From an uncultured Bacteroidota bacterium (GTDB lineage Bacteria > Bacteroidota > Bacteroidia > Chitinophagales > Chitinophagaceae), in assembly GCA_903847655.1 (NCBI GenBank), contig CAINEG010000083.1:1-15766 (forward strand): a DNA stretch of 15,766 bases. The letters run 5' to 3'. Both the position numbers and the translations under genes were made by a program. The notes under the pieces were generated by a model. It was not told where the DNA came from. It searched no databases and saw only the letters and a list, made by a program, of their open reading frames with translations. Positions 7,536 to 15,700 of the stretch are shown piece by piece; the first letter of the stretch is position 1; every line of letters begins with the position of its first letter.

Positions 7536-8792
7536 TTAAAACTGACTGAATAACTTTAGCAGGCTATAGCCCACTATGGAAGCCATTGAATAGACTAAGT
7601 ATAGCGCTTGTTTTTTATTCAACCACTTGTAGAGCAGCCAAAGTACTAGATAATAAAGGGCTATCTGAATTTGATCAAATTCAATGGCTAAACTGCTGCT
7701 CATGGGCAGGGCATTAAAAAAACGAATACTGGCATTGATCCATAAAATATACTGTTCTAGCCCATTGCCAAGCCAATGGCCAAAGTAAGAGGGTAAGGCT
7801 ACTAGGAAGAACAAGCCATAGAGTAAAAGATTGCTCAGTGGAACCATGATGAAATTACTTAATAAGACCATGCTGGGCATCTGATGAAAATGATACACCA
7901 ATATGGGTAAAGTAGTTAGCTGGGCTGAAAAGCTGATGCATAAATTACTCCATAAAAATAGGAGCAAGGGATTGTCCATGGGTAATAATTTATACAAGCA
8001 TGGATAAAATAAATGGATACCGATGACTGCACCATAAGACAATTGAAGGCTTAAGCTTTCTATATTTTTTACATCAAACAATAAAAAAATAAGCAGGCCT
8101 CCTGCGATTGTGTTTAAAGTGTAATTGCTTTGCCCGAGATATCTTCCAATAAAGTAGAGGCTAAAAAATATACTGGCCCTAACAATAGAAGGGCTGGCAA
8201 AGGCCATTAAGGTATAGCACCAAACGCCTAATAATACAAGGACTAATTCCAAGCTTAAGAAAAATCTATGGCGAGGCATCCATTGGGTGATGCGCGTTAA
8301 ATGCTTGAATATAATTTCTAAATGCATCCCACTAATGGCCACAATATGAATGATGCCTAATTGAGCATAGGCTTCTAGCAATGCTTTGTTTAAATCGGAT
8401 TTCACACCCAATAATAAAGCCAAGGCAAAACCATTGGCCTCCTTGTTTGGAATGTTTGCATTAATTTTTAGTATGACCCAGTTTCTAGCAGCCTCCACCC
8501 AGGTTTTGGGGTAGGGCAGATGGATTAAATTTTTTTCTTGGGTGGCCAAATAGATGGCCATGCCCCAGGACAGTAAAATCAATAATACCAATAGGCTTCG
8601 ATAAATTGGGGGCAAGTAAATCCATACAGTAAATTGTAATAGTAAAATTCCAATGCTAATAATGGTGGCAGCTAAAATAGGCTGGTCCTTGTTTTTTAAA
8701 AAAAACGAGGCAAGAAAAATGCCCAGCATTAATAAAATAGAAATGTATACAAAGGGATGTGCTGCTTTCCAGTGCGCTTTTGATTTTTCCAC
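7536..8792 (-). CDS. ComEC/Rec2-family competence protein, shortened
   Basis: Polytopic membrane protein with the ComEC competence domain, which in natural transformation forms the channel for single-stranded DNA across the inner membrane. The diagnostic block is LALLLGVKSDLNKALLEAYA followed by IIHIVAISGMHLEII, with A152-I-S-G-M-H157. Three hydrophobic segments precede it (about residues 13-30, 38-58 and 64-86) and many follow, to a terminal LYLVYSMASIVGYSLL. At 418 aa it is clearly shorter than the roughly 650-800 aa usual in the family. The OB-like region normally between the N-terminal helices and the competence domain is reduced to about 30 residues (88-118), and there is no C-terminal metallo-beta-lactamase domain. 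The start is GTG at 8792; an in-frame TGA lies 24 bases upstream and no ATG is near. The frame is intact, so this is not an obvious pseudogene. Confidence 0.88.
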   Translation of the reverse strand: MEKSKAHWKAAHPFVYISILLMLGIFLASFFLKNKDQPILAATIISIGILLLQFTVWIYLPPIYRSLLVLLILLSWGMAIYLATQEKNLIHLPYPKTWVEAARNWVILKINANIPNKEANGFALALLLGVKSDLNKALLEAYAQLGIIHIVAISGMHLEIIFKHLTRITQWMPRHRFFLSLELVLVLLGVWCYTLMAFASPSIVRASIFFSLYFIGRYLGQSNYTLNTIAGGLLIFLLFDVKNIESLSLQLSYGAVIGIHLFYPCLYKLLPMDNPLLLFLWSNLCISFSAQLTTLPILVYHFHQMPSMVLLSNFIMVPLSNLLLYGLFFLVALPSYFGHWLGNGLEQYILWINASIRFFNALPMSSSLAIEFDQIQIALYYLVLWLLYKWLNKKQALYLVYSMASIVGYSLLKLFSQF

Positions 8793-8804
8793 CCTGCAGC
8801 TTAC

Positions 8805-8828
8805 AAAAAAATTGGGTCAATTTTTTTT
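8805..8828 (-). terminator. A/T hairpin between methylase and comEC genes
   Basis: The minus strand reads AAAAAAATTG, loop ACC, CAATTTTTTT: a perfect 10-bp stem with a 3-base loop ending in seven T. The stem has only one G-C pair, but the A-tract/T-tract form resembles a Rho-independent terminator and would work in either direction. It starts 18 bases after the methylase stop (8846) and ends 12 bases before the comEC GTG, so it may end or attenuate transcription from the upstream genes. Confidence 0.5.
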
Positions 8829-8845
8829 CGGTAATTACGCAATGG

Positions 8846-9547
8846 TTATTTCCCCATAAGAAAAACTACTAATTTTTTGTGCAGTTCGGGTTTATTATTT
8901 TTCCAGTAGTCAATCGTAGCCGTTTTGATTGTTTCATGGGGCGCTGTTATATCAACGGCTATACAAAGTCGGGTTTGGGGATGACAGGTTTGTACAATGG
9001 CTTCTAATAGTTGGTTGTTGCGGTAGGGTGTTTCAATAAATAATTGAGTGCAGCCCCTTTGTTGGCTATCTGCCTCCAAGGCCTGTATTTTTTTCTTGCG
9101 TTCTAGAGCATCAATAGGTAGGTAGCCATGAAATTGAAATAAATTTCCATTCAAACCACTGGCCATTAAGGACAAGAATAAGGAAGAAGGGCCTACATAA
9201 GGTTTTACCGTAGCGCCCATTTCTTGAGCAGCAGCTACTAGTAATTGACCAGGATCGGCGATACCAGCACAGCCCGCTTCGGATAGTATGCCAATATTCT
9301 TCCCTTGTTTTAATAATTGAATAAAGGCATTGATTTGTTCTGCTTCTACTTTATGAATGGAATACCAAATATAATTGTCAATGACCATTTCTTTCCATAG
9401 CTTTTTAAAAAAACGCCTGGCTGTTTTTTCTTCTTCTACAAAAAATGCATCGCATTGTTGAATCCATTTTACTAGATCAGTAGGCAAAGCATCGAAACCT
9501 TCTTCATGCAATACCATGGGCAATAAAAATACTTTTCCTGTTTTCAT
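8846..9547 (-). CDS. RsmI-like SAM-dependent methyltransferase
   Basis: Tetrapyrrole/ribosomal-RNA methylase-fold protein (COG0313-like) of 233 aa. The RsmI relatives methylate the 2'-O of C1402 in 16S rRNA. Visible motifs are FVEEEKTARRFFKK (36-49), the glycine-rich ILSEAGCAGIADPG (87-100), VGPSSLFLSLMASGL (118-132) and IETPYRNNQLLEAI, matching the RsmI order EDTR..., DAGTPLISDPG, GPSA and ESPHR. It is shorter than RsmI (about 280 aa) and lacks the C-terminal helix-turn-helix extension. It belongs to a second RsmI-like type common in Bacteroidota, so the exact target is uncertain. Its ATG shares one base with the stop of the EI24 gene (TAATG), which implies translational coupling. Confidence 0.85.
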   Translation of the reverse strand: MKTGKVFLLPMVLHEEGFDALPTDLVKWIQQCDAFFVEEEKTARRFFKKLWKEMVIDNYIWYSIHKVEAEQINAFIQLLKQGKNIGILSEAGCAGIADPGQLLVAAAQEMGATVKPYVGPSSLFLSLMASGLNGNLFQFHGYLPIDALERKKKIQALEADSQQRGCTQLFIETPYRNNQLLEAIVQTCHPQTRLCIAVDITAPHETIKTATIDYWKNNKPELHKKLVVFLMGK

Positions 9548-10308
9548 TAAGCGTTGTCTTTAACTTCTAAAGTGTTTAATTGCGCAGCTATTAAAGCATA
9601 GAATGGCGCGGTCATCCAACCAAGGACGGGAATAAAATGCATTAAGTAAAAAATAATCCCATTGCCTATGGGCAATCCCTTGTGGTTGTTCACATAGGCG
9701 GCAGCGGCTACTTTGTTTTTATTTTCACTAGCCAAACTATAATCCAACATGGCGGCACCTAAAAAATAACATTCTATCAATATGGTAAAGATGGGGGTAA
9801 ACCAACCAATGATGGGCAAAGTGCAAATGAGGACAATTGGAATGAGGTAAACCGTTTGCCAAAGTAAGTTGGTTAGATTTAATACTAAGGCCCTACTGAC
9901 TAATTTTTTATAGGTAGTTATTTTGAAAACATAGGGGACATTATTTTTAATGGCATCAATGCGTAAATGGAGATAAGCCAAGAAGGGTGCGAACACGATT
10001 AAAAAAAGGTATTTAAACAAGGCAAAATAAAACAAGAGCAAAGTAAACCACAACCAGAAACTGCCCATGGTAATAAAAAATCCAATCCAATCATTGTTCA
10101 ATGTATCCATCCATGATTTTAATCCTGTTTTTAAAATAATCGCTTCGATAAAAAAACTGGAGGACTGACTAAAATAGGTCATGCCTAATACAAATAAATA
10201 AGCATAGACAAGACCAGGAACAATCATCCATTTCCATAATTGATGTTCTAGAATAAAACGATGTGCACTAAAATAAGCGCGAATGGCTATAATGAGTTCT
10301 TTAAGCAA
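9547..10308 (-). CDS. EI24 domain membrane protein (CysZ-like fold)
   Basis: 253-aa inner-membrane protein with the EI24/CysZ domain. It has a short N-terminal amphipathic stretch (KELIIAIRAYFSAHRFI) and strongly hydrophobic segments near residues 28-46, 75-110, 150-172 and 222-245. The region around IIGWFTPIFTILIECYFLGAAMLDYSL, with the following polar loop, is characteristic of the family. CysZ is a sulfate permease in proteobacteria, but the Bacteroidota members are uncharacterised and no cys genes are nearby, so the substrate is unknown. The start is TTG at 10308: an in-frame TAG lies 27 bases upstream and no ATG occurs before residue 28, and the N-terminus matches family starts. The stop overlaps the methylase start by one base, so these two form a coupled pair. 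Confidence 0.85.
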   Translation of the reverse strand: MLKELIIAIRAYFSAHRFILEHQLWKWMIVPGLVYAYLFVLGMTYFSQSSSFFIEAIILKTGLKSWMDTLNNDWIGFFITMGSFWLWFTLLLFYFALFKYLFLIVFAPFLAYLHLRIDAIKNNVPYVFKITTYKKLVSRALVLNLTNLLWQTVYLIPIVLICTLPIIGWFTPIFTILIECYFLGAAMLDYSLASENKNKVAAAAYVNNHKGLPIGNGIIFYLMHFIPVLGWMTAPFYALIAAQLNTLEVKDNA

Positions 10309-10323
10309 GGCTTCCTTTTGAAG

Positions 10324-10331
10324 TAAATATA
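10324..10331 (-). promoter_or_regulatory. Possible -7 box (TATATTTA) before EI24 gene
   Basis: TATATTTA differs from TAnnTTTG only at the last base. It lies in the 35-base gap between the upp stop and the TTG start of the EI24 gene, 15 bases before the start. Weak evidence in an AT-rich gap; the gene may simply be read through from upp. Confidence 0.25.
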
Positions 10332-10343
10332 CGAACTAGTGGT

Positions 10344-10997
10344 TTAGGACTGTATTTTGGTTCCATAAGCCAAGTCACCCGCGTCGCCTAAGCCAGGTAG
10401 GATATAGCTTTTGTCATTCAATTGCTCGTCAATATCGCCACACCAAATGGGTATATTTTTACCTAAGGCAGCCTCTACGGTGGCAATTCCTTTTTTACTA
10501 GCAATGGCTACCACAATATGAATTTCTTTGGGCTGATGGTTTTTTGTAATGGCTTGAATGGTTTGCACCAAGGAAGCGCCGGTGGCCAGCATGGGATCGC
10601 AAACAATCAAGACTCGATTGTTTAAATCGGGGCAACTTAAATATTCTATACTAATTTCGAAACTTCCATCTTCATGATGTTTTCTAAAGGCAGATATAAA
10701 AGCGTTGTCCGCTTTGTCAAAATAATTGAGCATGCCCTGATGTAAGGGTAGACCTGCCCTTAAAATGGTGGCTAGCACGGGTTGTTCTGCCAATACTTTG
10801 GATGAATGAATGCCTAAAGGGGTGGTGGTTTCCTTGATGGTGCTTGGCATTAATTTGCTCATTTCATAAGCAGCCACTTCACCTATTCTTTCCAAATTAC
10901 GTCTAAAACGCATGCGGTCATGCTGGATACTTACATCTCTTATCTCTGCAATCCAATTGCTAATCAGGCTGTGTTTTTCACTTAAATGATGCACCAT
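10344..10997 (-). CDS. upp: Uracil phosphoribosyltransferase
   Basis: Pyrimidine salvage enzyme that converts uracil and PRPP to UMP. The 217-aa length is normal. The PRPP loop is VCDPMLATGASL (C133 to S142 and neighbours), ILRAGLPLHQG is the typical substrate-side loop, and the C-terminal PGLGDAGDLAYGT is the uracil-binding signature, with L-A-Y where many members have R-L-F. The N-terminal HHLSEKHSLISNWIAEIRD is the common Bacteroidota form. It has an exact -7 box 16 bases upstream, so it can be expressed apart from adeC, whose stop lies 42 bases before it. Together with adeC it makes a small nucleobase-salvage group. Confidence 0.96.
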   Translation of the reverse strand: MVHHLSEKHSLISNWIAEIRDVSIQHDRMRFRRNLERIGEVAAYEMSKLMPSTIKETTTPLGIHSSKVLAEQPVLATILRAGLPLHQGMLNYFDKADNAFISAFRKHHEDGSFEISIEYLSCPDLNNRVLIVCDPMLATGASLVQTIQAITKNHQPKEIHIVVAIASKKGIATVEAALGKNIPIWCGDIDEQLNDKSYILPGLGDAGDLAYGTKIQS

Positions 10998-11013
10998 AGG
11001 ATGGTAATTTTTT

Positions 11014-11021
11014 CAAATCTA
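11014..11021 (-). promoter_or_regulatory. Bacteroidota-type -7 box (TAGATTTG) for upp
   Basis: The minus strand carries TAGATTTG, an exact TAnnTTTG match, 16 bases before the upp ATG, in the 42-base gap after adeC. A TTG at 11035-11037 is 13 bases upstream, shorter than the usual spacing of about 19-21. The geometry to the start codon is the same as for the DUF3109 gene. Confidence 0.55.
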
Positions 11022-11039
11022 AGTTTCTTGTAGACAATT

Positions 11040-12674
11040 TTAAAATAATTTAAAGGCTGTTCCGTCAAACAAGCCTTTGTCGCTTAGTTTTAGGTGTGGA
11101 ATCACCAATAAGGCCATAAAACTTAAGGTCATAAAAGGAGAACCCAAGGCGCTGCCCAATGATTTAGCCATCGCATCAATTTCGGTATAGGCGGCGGCCA
11201 CTTGATAAGGATCTTCAATACTCATGAGTCCAGCCACTGGAAGGCCCAATACTTTTATTTTTTCATCTTGTACACAACTGATCCCTCCTTGCGCTTGAAT
11301 GACTGCATTGATGGCTTTCACTATTTCAGTATCTGTTACACCTACTGCTATAATATTATGGCTATCATGGGCCACTGTTGAAGCAATGGCGCCAGAGCTA
11401 AATCCAAAATTTTTGATGAATGCTATTTTAGGCGGGGCTGCATGGTAACGATTGTAGACTACTATTTTTAAAATGTCTTTTCCTGTATCTGCAATAATTT
11501 CATTGTCTTTGATGCAAGCTGCTTCCCATAAACAATTCGTGATCAATTGCCCATCGATGGCTTCTATGACAGGGATGCGTCCTTCTTTATTTGGGTAGGT
11601 GGATGCGTCAATTTTGATGTCTTGTTCTATTATAGGTAGGGCGCTGAATTGATTGATGGTTTTTTCTTGAATCATTGGAATCAATGATTGTCCATTTTCG
11701 GCAACTTTATTTCCATTGATATAGGTTTGCAATACTTCAAAATCAATTAAATTTTTGACCACAATAAAATTAGCTGGGTCACCCACTTGAAATAAGCCGG
11801 TGGGTAGTTGATAATGTTTTACTGGGTTGATACAAGCGGCTTTTAAAACATTGAATTGATCAATGCCTTTGGCCACTGCTCTTGCACACAAAACATTGAT
11901 ATGACCTATCAATAAACTATCTGGGTGTTTATCATCACTGCAGAGCATGGTATGATTGGGATGATCGTCTAATAATTCATACAAGGCCTCGAAATTTTTT
12001 GCAGCACTACCTTCCCTAATCAATATTTTCATCCCATGTTCTAATTTATCTAAGGCCTCTTCCATCGTGAAACATTCGTGGTCGGTACTAATGCCTGCTT
12101 CAATGTATTTTTTTGCGTCTTCGCCTCTCAATCCTGGTGCATGGCCATCCACAGGCTTGCCTGCTTTATGTGCAGCGGCAATTTTTTTCATTACTTCCTC
12201 GTCTTGATGCAAGACACCCGGAAAATTCATCATTTCACTCAAATAATAAATATCCTTACTGGCCAATAATTCAGCTACTGCTTCACTTTTAATGGCGGCG
12301 CCAGCAGTTTCGAATTCAGTAGCAGGCACGCAACTAGGGGCCCCAAAGAAAAAATGAAAAGGAACTTTTTTGCCATTGTCAATCATGTAATGAACACCTT
12401 CTACCCCACATACATTGGCAATTTCATGGGGGTCGCTGATGGTACCAATGGTGCCATGGGTCACGGCTAAGCGTGCAAAGGAACTTGGCAGAAGCATACT
12501 ACTTTCAATATGTACATGGGCATCAATAAATCCTGGAAGTAAAAAATGGTTAGGGGCTGTTGGTATTTTTTCTATGGCAGTGATCAGGCCATTGTCAATA
12601 GTCACTAATGCTGGAAAAATTTGCTTTCTAGCAATGTCTACATAATGTCCCTCTATTTTAAATGAGGTAGCCAT
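11040..12674 (-). CDS. adeC: Adenine deaminase
   Basis: Amidohydrolase that deaminates adenine to hypoxanthine and ammonia in purine salvage; a metal-dependent cytoplasmic enzyme. The metal-binding motif is D51-A-H53-V-H55-IES, followed by the family block [36 protein letters not shown] and [12 protein letters not shown] carry further conserved His, Glu and Asp residues. The C-terminal adenine-deaminase domain includes [20 protein letters not shown] and GLPVAGLMS. The 544-aa length is typical. The ATG starts 12 bases after the stop of the DUF5916 gene with no promoter between, so it is probably co-transcribed with that outer-membrane protein. upp follows after 42 bases. Confidence 0.96.
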   Translation of the reverse strand: MATSFKIEGHYVDIARKQIFPALVTIDNGLITAIEKIPTAPNHFLLPGFIDAHVHIESSMLLPSSFARLAVTHGTIGTISDPHEIANVCGVEGVHYMIDNGKKVPFHFFFGAPSCVPATEFETAGAAIKSEAVAELLASKDIYYLSEMMNFPGVLHQDEEVMKKIAAAHKAGKPVDGHAPGLRGEDAKKYIEAGISTDHECFTMEEALDKLEHGMKILIREGSAAKNFEALYELLDDHPNHTMLCSDDKHPDSLLIGHINVLCARAVAKGIDQFNVLKAACINPVKHYQLPTGLFQVGDPANFIVVKNLIDFEVLQTYINGNKVAENGQSLIPMIQEKTINQFSALPIIEQDIKIDASTYPNKEGRIPVIEAIDGQLITNCLWEAACIKDNEIIADTGKDILKIVVYNRYHAAPPKIAFIKNFGFSSGAIASTVAHDSHNIIAVGVTDTEIVKAINAVIQAQGGISCVQDEKIKVLGLPVAGLMSIEDPYQVAAAYTEIDAMAKSLGSALGSPFMTLSFMALLVIPHLKLSDKGLFDGTAFKLF

Positions 12675-12686
12675 AAAATAAATTGG

Positions 12687-14909
12687 TTATAAATTAAACC
12701 AGTAATTGAACTTAAAGATAAGGGCTCTATTCTTATTTTTAAGCATTGGATCCGTAAAATAATTGTCGGTATAGACTAAGAAGAAATCGCTCATTGGTTT
12801 ATACCTGAATTGCAAACGACTATTGATGTTAAAATTATTGGTTTGCGTGTTAAACTGAACAAAGGTAGTCCAGAACAGTTTTGTATTAAAGTTGTATTCA
12901 AATTTAGGAGCAATCAAAATCAAATTGTTATTCCCGTATTTTTTTGGTAATTGAATTTTGTCTATTTCTCCATTCAGTGAGAGTGTAAAATGGGGTTGAT
13001 TTCTCCAGATGATGCCTGCCCCAATACCGGTGATGCTTCCATTGTAATATTGCCCAAGGGTAGTCATCAAATTCCAACTAAACAGCTTTCTCATGTCTGA
13101 ATAATACACCAAATTAAATTGACTATAACTATAATCTCCAGCTGGAATAGGAAGGCCATCACCCGGCTTAGTGGGGTACAATAAATTCAGATTAGAGGTT
13201 GATAATGTCAATTTCAAACCTGAACTATTTCTAAAGTCAGCACTTGCTTTTAATGCTACCTCGTTTTCGCTAAAGCTATTGTCTGCATTGAATACAAGAA
13301 ATTCCTCCACACCCAATTCCATTCTTCCAATTTTCCCTTTGCTGAAAAATAATCTTTTGCTTAGGTTGGTATATACATCTTTAAAACCCACTCGAATGCT
13401 GGTATCCCTTGAGGCATCGTAGTTGTCCAATCTTTGTACATAGCCCATATCAGTGTAATAGTTTCTTCCAACATTGCCCACTTGTCCAAGCAGATGCCAA
13501 TTGTTTACCGTTCTAGAAACAGATGCTTCAAAAAATGCATCTTGATTGTTAATGGTTGGCTTCATGGATTGATGGTAACTAATCTCTGCCCTTTTAGTCC
13601 CCTCGTTATTCGCTAATAATAAGGTCAATCCTGCGTTTCTGCCAAATTGATCTAAAGGATTTTTTTTGACCTCTGCTGCCGAAATAAAATTTTCTCTATT
13701 TAAGAAGTAGGTTTTTAAAACTGATCTTTGCCAAAATCTTTTTTGAATAGTGAAGGCAGAAAAATTTTCCGGAGAATAAGCGCCTTTGGCGCCTGTTTGA
13801 ATGTTCATCATTCCAATCCTGGTACTTGAATTTAAGTTGCCAGAAAGCCTTGCACCTAATAAGATAGGAATGGCATTGCCTTCTTTGTCTAAGCCAATGG
13901 TTCTTGAATAAAATGGACGAAAGTAATCATTGCCTAAGTTGGAAAATAAGTCGCCATTCTCCAAAAAGAAGGCTCTTTTTTCTGGTAAAAAAATATTGAA
14001 ACGAGTTAGGTTAGTCACCAACTGATCTACTTCTACTTGAGAAAAATCAGGATTCACTGTTACATCTAAATTTAAAGAAGAACTCAAAGTCATTTTGGCA
14101 TCAAAACCTGCATTGCCCGTATTTTGCAGCAATTTCCCATTTTCATCATCAGTGGTGGCATTGCCGGTGATGTAGGGTAATATTATTTTGTTGGCACTTG
14201 ATTTAGGCGGAGCAGTAGGCCAATTTAATACACCCATATAACCTAAATCATAAGATTTAAAAATAGGCGGTACCTTGGTCCAGCAACTGTATTCATTACT
14301 TTGCAAATCGCCTCTTAAATAATTAATGCCCCAAAAACTTTGCTTGTCATTGTATCTCAAAGATTTTAATGGGATGGCAATTTCTGCAATCCAATAACCT
14401 GCGTACATTTTGGTGGCAGAATTCCATTTGGTATCCCAGCTCCAAGAAAGTTTTTCTTCAGCATTGGTGGTCAACTGATCTTCTGATTGAACATTTTTAG
14501 AAGTCAATGCAAAAATGAATCCATTGGTTTTTTGATTCAATGGATCTAAAATAACTGCAATACCATCAGAGCCATCATAACCCACATCTCTTTTTAAACT
14601 TTTGATAATTTGTTCGTCTTTGGCATATACTTTAAAGGCGAAGTAAATATTTTTATCATCATAGGTGGTCAATACTTCTGTTTGTTGTTTGGGTGCACCA
14701 ATATTGTTGGGGTATTTTTTTGTAAAATCTTTGGAAAGTAAAACAGTTTTCCAAACAGGTTCATCTAAAATACCATCCAATACGATGGGGCTGGAACTGG
14801 CTTGTATATTTATTTGAAAATTTTTCTGGTATTCGGTGATGGTTTGCGCATTTAATTTGATGCTCATTTGCAGGAGGCTTAAAATAAATAGATTGCGCAA
14901 TATTTTCAT
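12687..14909 (-). CDS. DUF5916 outer-membrane protein with CBM9-like domain
   Basis: 740-aa secreted protein of the Bacteroidota DUF5916 family. An N-terminal signal peptide (about residues 1-21, hydrophobic core then LNA|Q) precedes a CBM9-like beta-sandwich (about 30-235, starting near ASSSPIVLDGILDEPVWKT). The larger DUF5916 part follows, marked by NPDFSQVEVD (from N286), TRFNIFLPEKRAFFLENGDLF and alternating aromatic strands to a C-terminal KFNYWFNL. The aromatic/hydrophobic end and strand pattern indicate an outer-membrane beta-barrel. Function is not established; the CBM9-like part suggests binding of a sugar or other extracellular ligand. I prefer the ATG at 14909 over a TTG at 14930 because it opens the signal peptide and the TTG lies upstream of a near-consensus -7 box. 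The adeC start is 12 bases downstream. Confidence 0.88.
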   Translation of the reverse strand: MKILRNLFILSLLQMSIKLNAQTITEYQKNFQINIQASSSPIVLDGILDEPVWKTVLLSKDFTKKYPNNIGAPKQQTEVLTTYDDKNIYFAFKVYAKDEQIIKSLKRDVGYDGSDGIAVILDPLNQKTNGFIFALTSKNVQSEDQLTTNAEEKLSWSWDTKWNSATKMYAGYWIAEIAIPLKSLRYNDKQSFWGINYLRGDLQSNEYSCWTKVPPIFKSYDLGYMGVLNWPTAPPKSSANKIILPYITGNATTDDENGKLLQNTGNAGFDAKMTLSSSLNLDVTVNPDFSQVEVDQLVTNLTRFNIFLPEKRAFFLENGDLFSNLGNDYFRPFYSRTIGLDKEGNAIPILLGARLSGNLNSSTRIGMMNIQTGAKGAYSPENFSAFTIQKRFWQRSVLKTYFLNRENFISAAEVKKNPLDQFGRNAGLTLLLANNEGTKRAEISYHQSMKPTINNQDAFFEASVSRTVNNWHLLGQVGNVGRNYYTDMGYVQRLDNYDASRDTSIRVGFKDVYTNLSKRLFFSKGKIGRMELGVEEFLVFNADNSFSENEVALKASADFRNSSGLKLTLSTSNLNLLYPTKPGDGLPIPAGDYSYSQFNLVYYSDMRKLFSWNLMTTLGQYYNGSITGIGAGIIWRNQPHFTLSLNGEIDKIQLPKKYGNNNLILIAPKFEYNFNTKLFWTTFVQFNTQTNNFNINSRLQFRYKPMSDFFLVYTDNYFTDPMLKNKNRALIFKFNYWFNL

Positions 14910-14916
14910 AAGGGTG

Positions 14917-14924
14917 CAAATATC
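14917..14924 (-). promoter_or_regulatory. Near-consensus -7 box (GATATTTG)
   Basis: GATATTTG matches TAnnTTTG at five of six fixed bases and ends 7 bases before the preferred ATG of the DUF5916 gene. It would drive DUF5916-adeC separately from trmD. No clear -33 element is visible. Confidence 0.35.
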
Positions 14925-14986
14925 CTTCAAGTATGCTATACAGCCTTAATTAGTTAGGGAATTTTTCTAAAAAAAGTACAAACGGC

Positions 14987-15667
14987 TTATTCTCCGGCTA
15001 ATAAGTCGGGTCGGCGCTCTTGGGTTCTGGCCAAAGCTTGTTCCTGTCTCCAGGCTTCCACCTTTTTAGGGTCTCCATTGAGTAAAACAGGGGGCACCTC
15101 TAAGCCTCTAAAACTAGCGGGTCTAGAATAGACAGGAGGAGCCAATAAATTGTCTTGAAAAGAATCGGTCAGTGCCGATGTTTCGTCGTTTAATACACCA
15201 GGTAGAAGTCTGCCAATGGCATCCACCACCACGGCTGCTGCTAGTTCTCCGCCACTTAAAACATAATCTCCAATAGATATTTCACGCGTCACGTATAGTT
15301 CTCTAATTCTTTGGTCGATGCCTTTGTAATGCCCACAAATTAATAGGATTCTATTTTTTAAAGAAAGCGCATTGGCTTGTTTTTGATCAAATGTTTTTCC
15401 ATCAGGGGTCAAAAAAATAAGCTCATCAAATTTGCCTTCCGCTTCTAATGCATCAATAGCATTGGCCAGCGGTTCGCACATCATCACCATGCCTGCACCT
15501 CCTCCATATTGATAGTCGTCCACCTGACCATGTTTATTAATAGCCCAGTCTCTGAGGTTATGCAATTTTATATGGAGCAAACCTTTCTCCTGCGCCCTTT
15601 TCATCATACTGTGTTCAAAGGGGCTTGCTAATAATTCCGGAAGTACTGTTAAAATTTCAATGGTCAT
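14987..15667 (-). CDS. trmD: tRNA (guanine37-N1)-methyltransferase
   Basis: SPOUT-class enzyme that methylates N1 of G37, next to the anticodon, using SAM and so prevents +1 frameshifting. It works as a homodimer through the trefoil knot. Key motifs are DYQYGGGAGMVM (51-62), LICGHYKGIDQRI (109-121) and the knot segment SIGDYVLSGGELA (131-143). D168 in LTDSF corresponds to the catalytic Asp of known TrmD proteins. The tail shows PPVYSRPASFRGLEVPPVLLNG and RTQERRPDLL. The 226-aa length is typical. The ATG at 15667 fits the family start (MTIEILTVLPE). It follows the S4 protein by 33 bases and is not next to rpsP-rimM-rplS in this window, unlike the arrangement in many other bacteria. Confidence 0.97.
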   Translation of the reverse strand: MTIEILTVLPELLASPFEHSMMKRAQEKGLLHIKLHNLRDWAINKHGQVDDYQYGGGAGMVMMCEPLANAIDALEAEGKFDELIFLTPDGKTFDQKQANALSLKNRILLICGHYKGIDQRIRELYVTREISIGDYVLSGGELAAAVVVDAIGRLLPGVLNDETSALTDSFQDNLLAPPVYSRPASFRGLEVPPVLLNGDPKKVEAWRQEQALARTQERRPDLLAGE

Positions 15668-15671
15668 ATTG

Positions 15672-15679
15672 TAAAGATA
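15672..15679 (-). promoter_or_regulatory. Near-consensus -7 box (TATCTTTA) for trmD
   Basis: TATCTTTA differs from TAnnTTTG only in its final base and lies 4 bases before the trmD ATG, within the 33-base gap after the S4 protein gene. The geometry is the same as at purH and lutB. Confidence 0.35.
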
Positions 15680-15700
15680 AAAGAAACCGATGGACTTTTT

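Noticed and set aside
13171..13616. Open frames on the + strand opposite the DUF5916 gene
   Set aside because: Antisense shadows without promoter, family resemblance or a plausible start context.
14910..14930. DUF5916 start at TTG 14930
   Set aside because: It would bury the signal peptide behind seven extra residues and overlap the likely promoter box; ATG 14909 is better.
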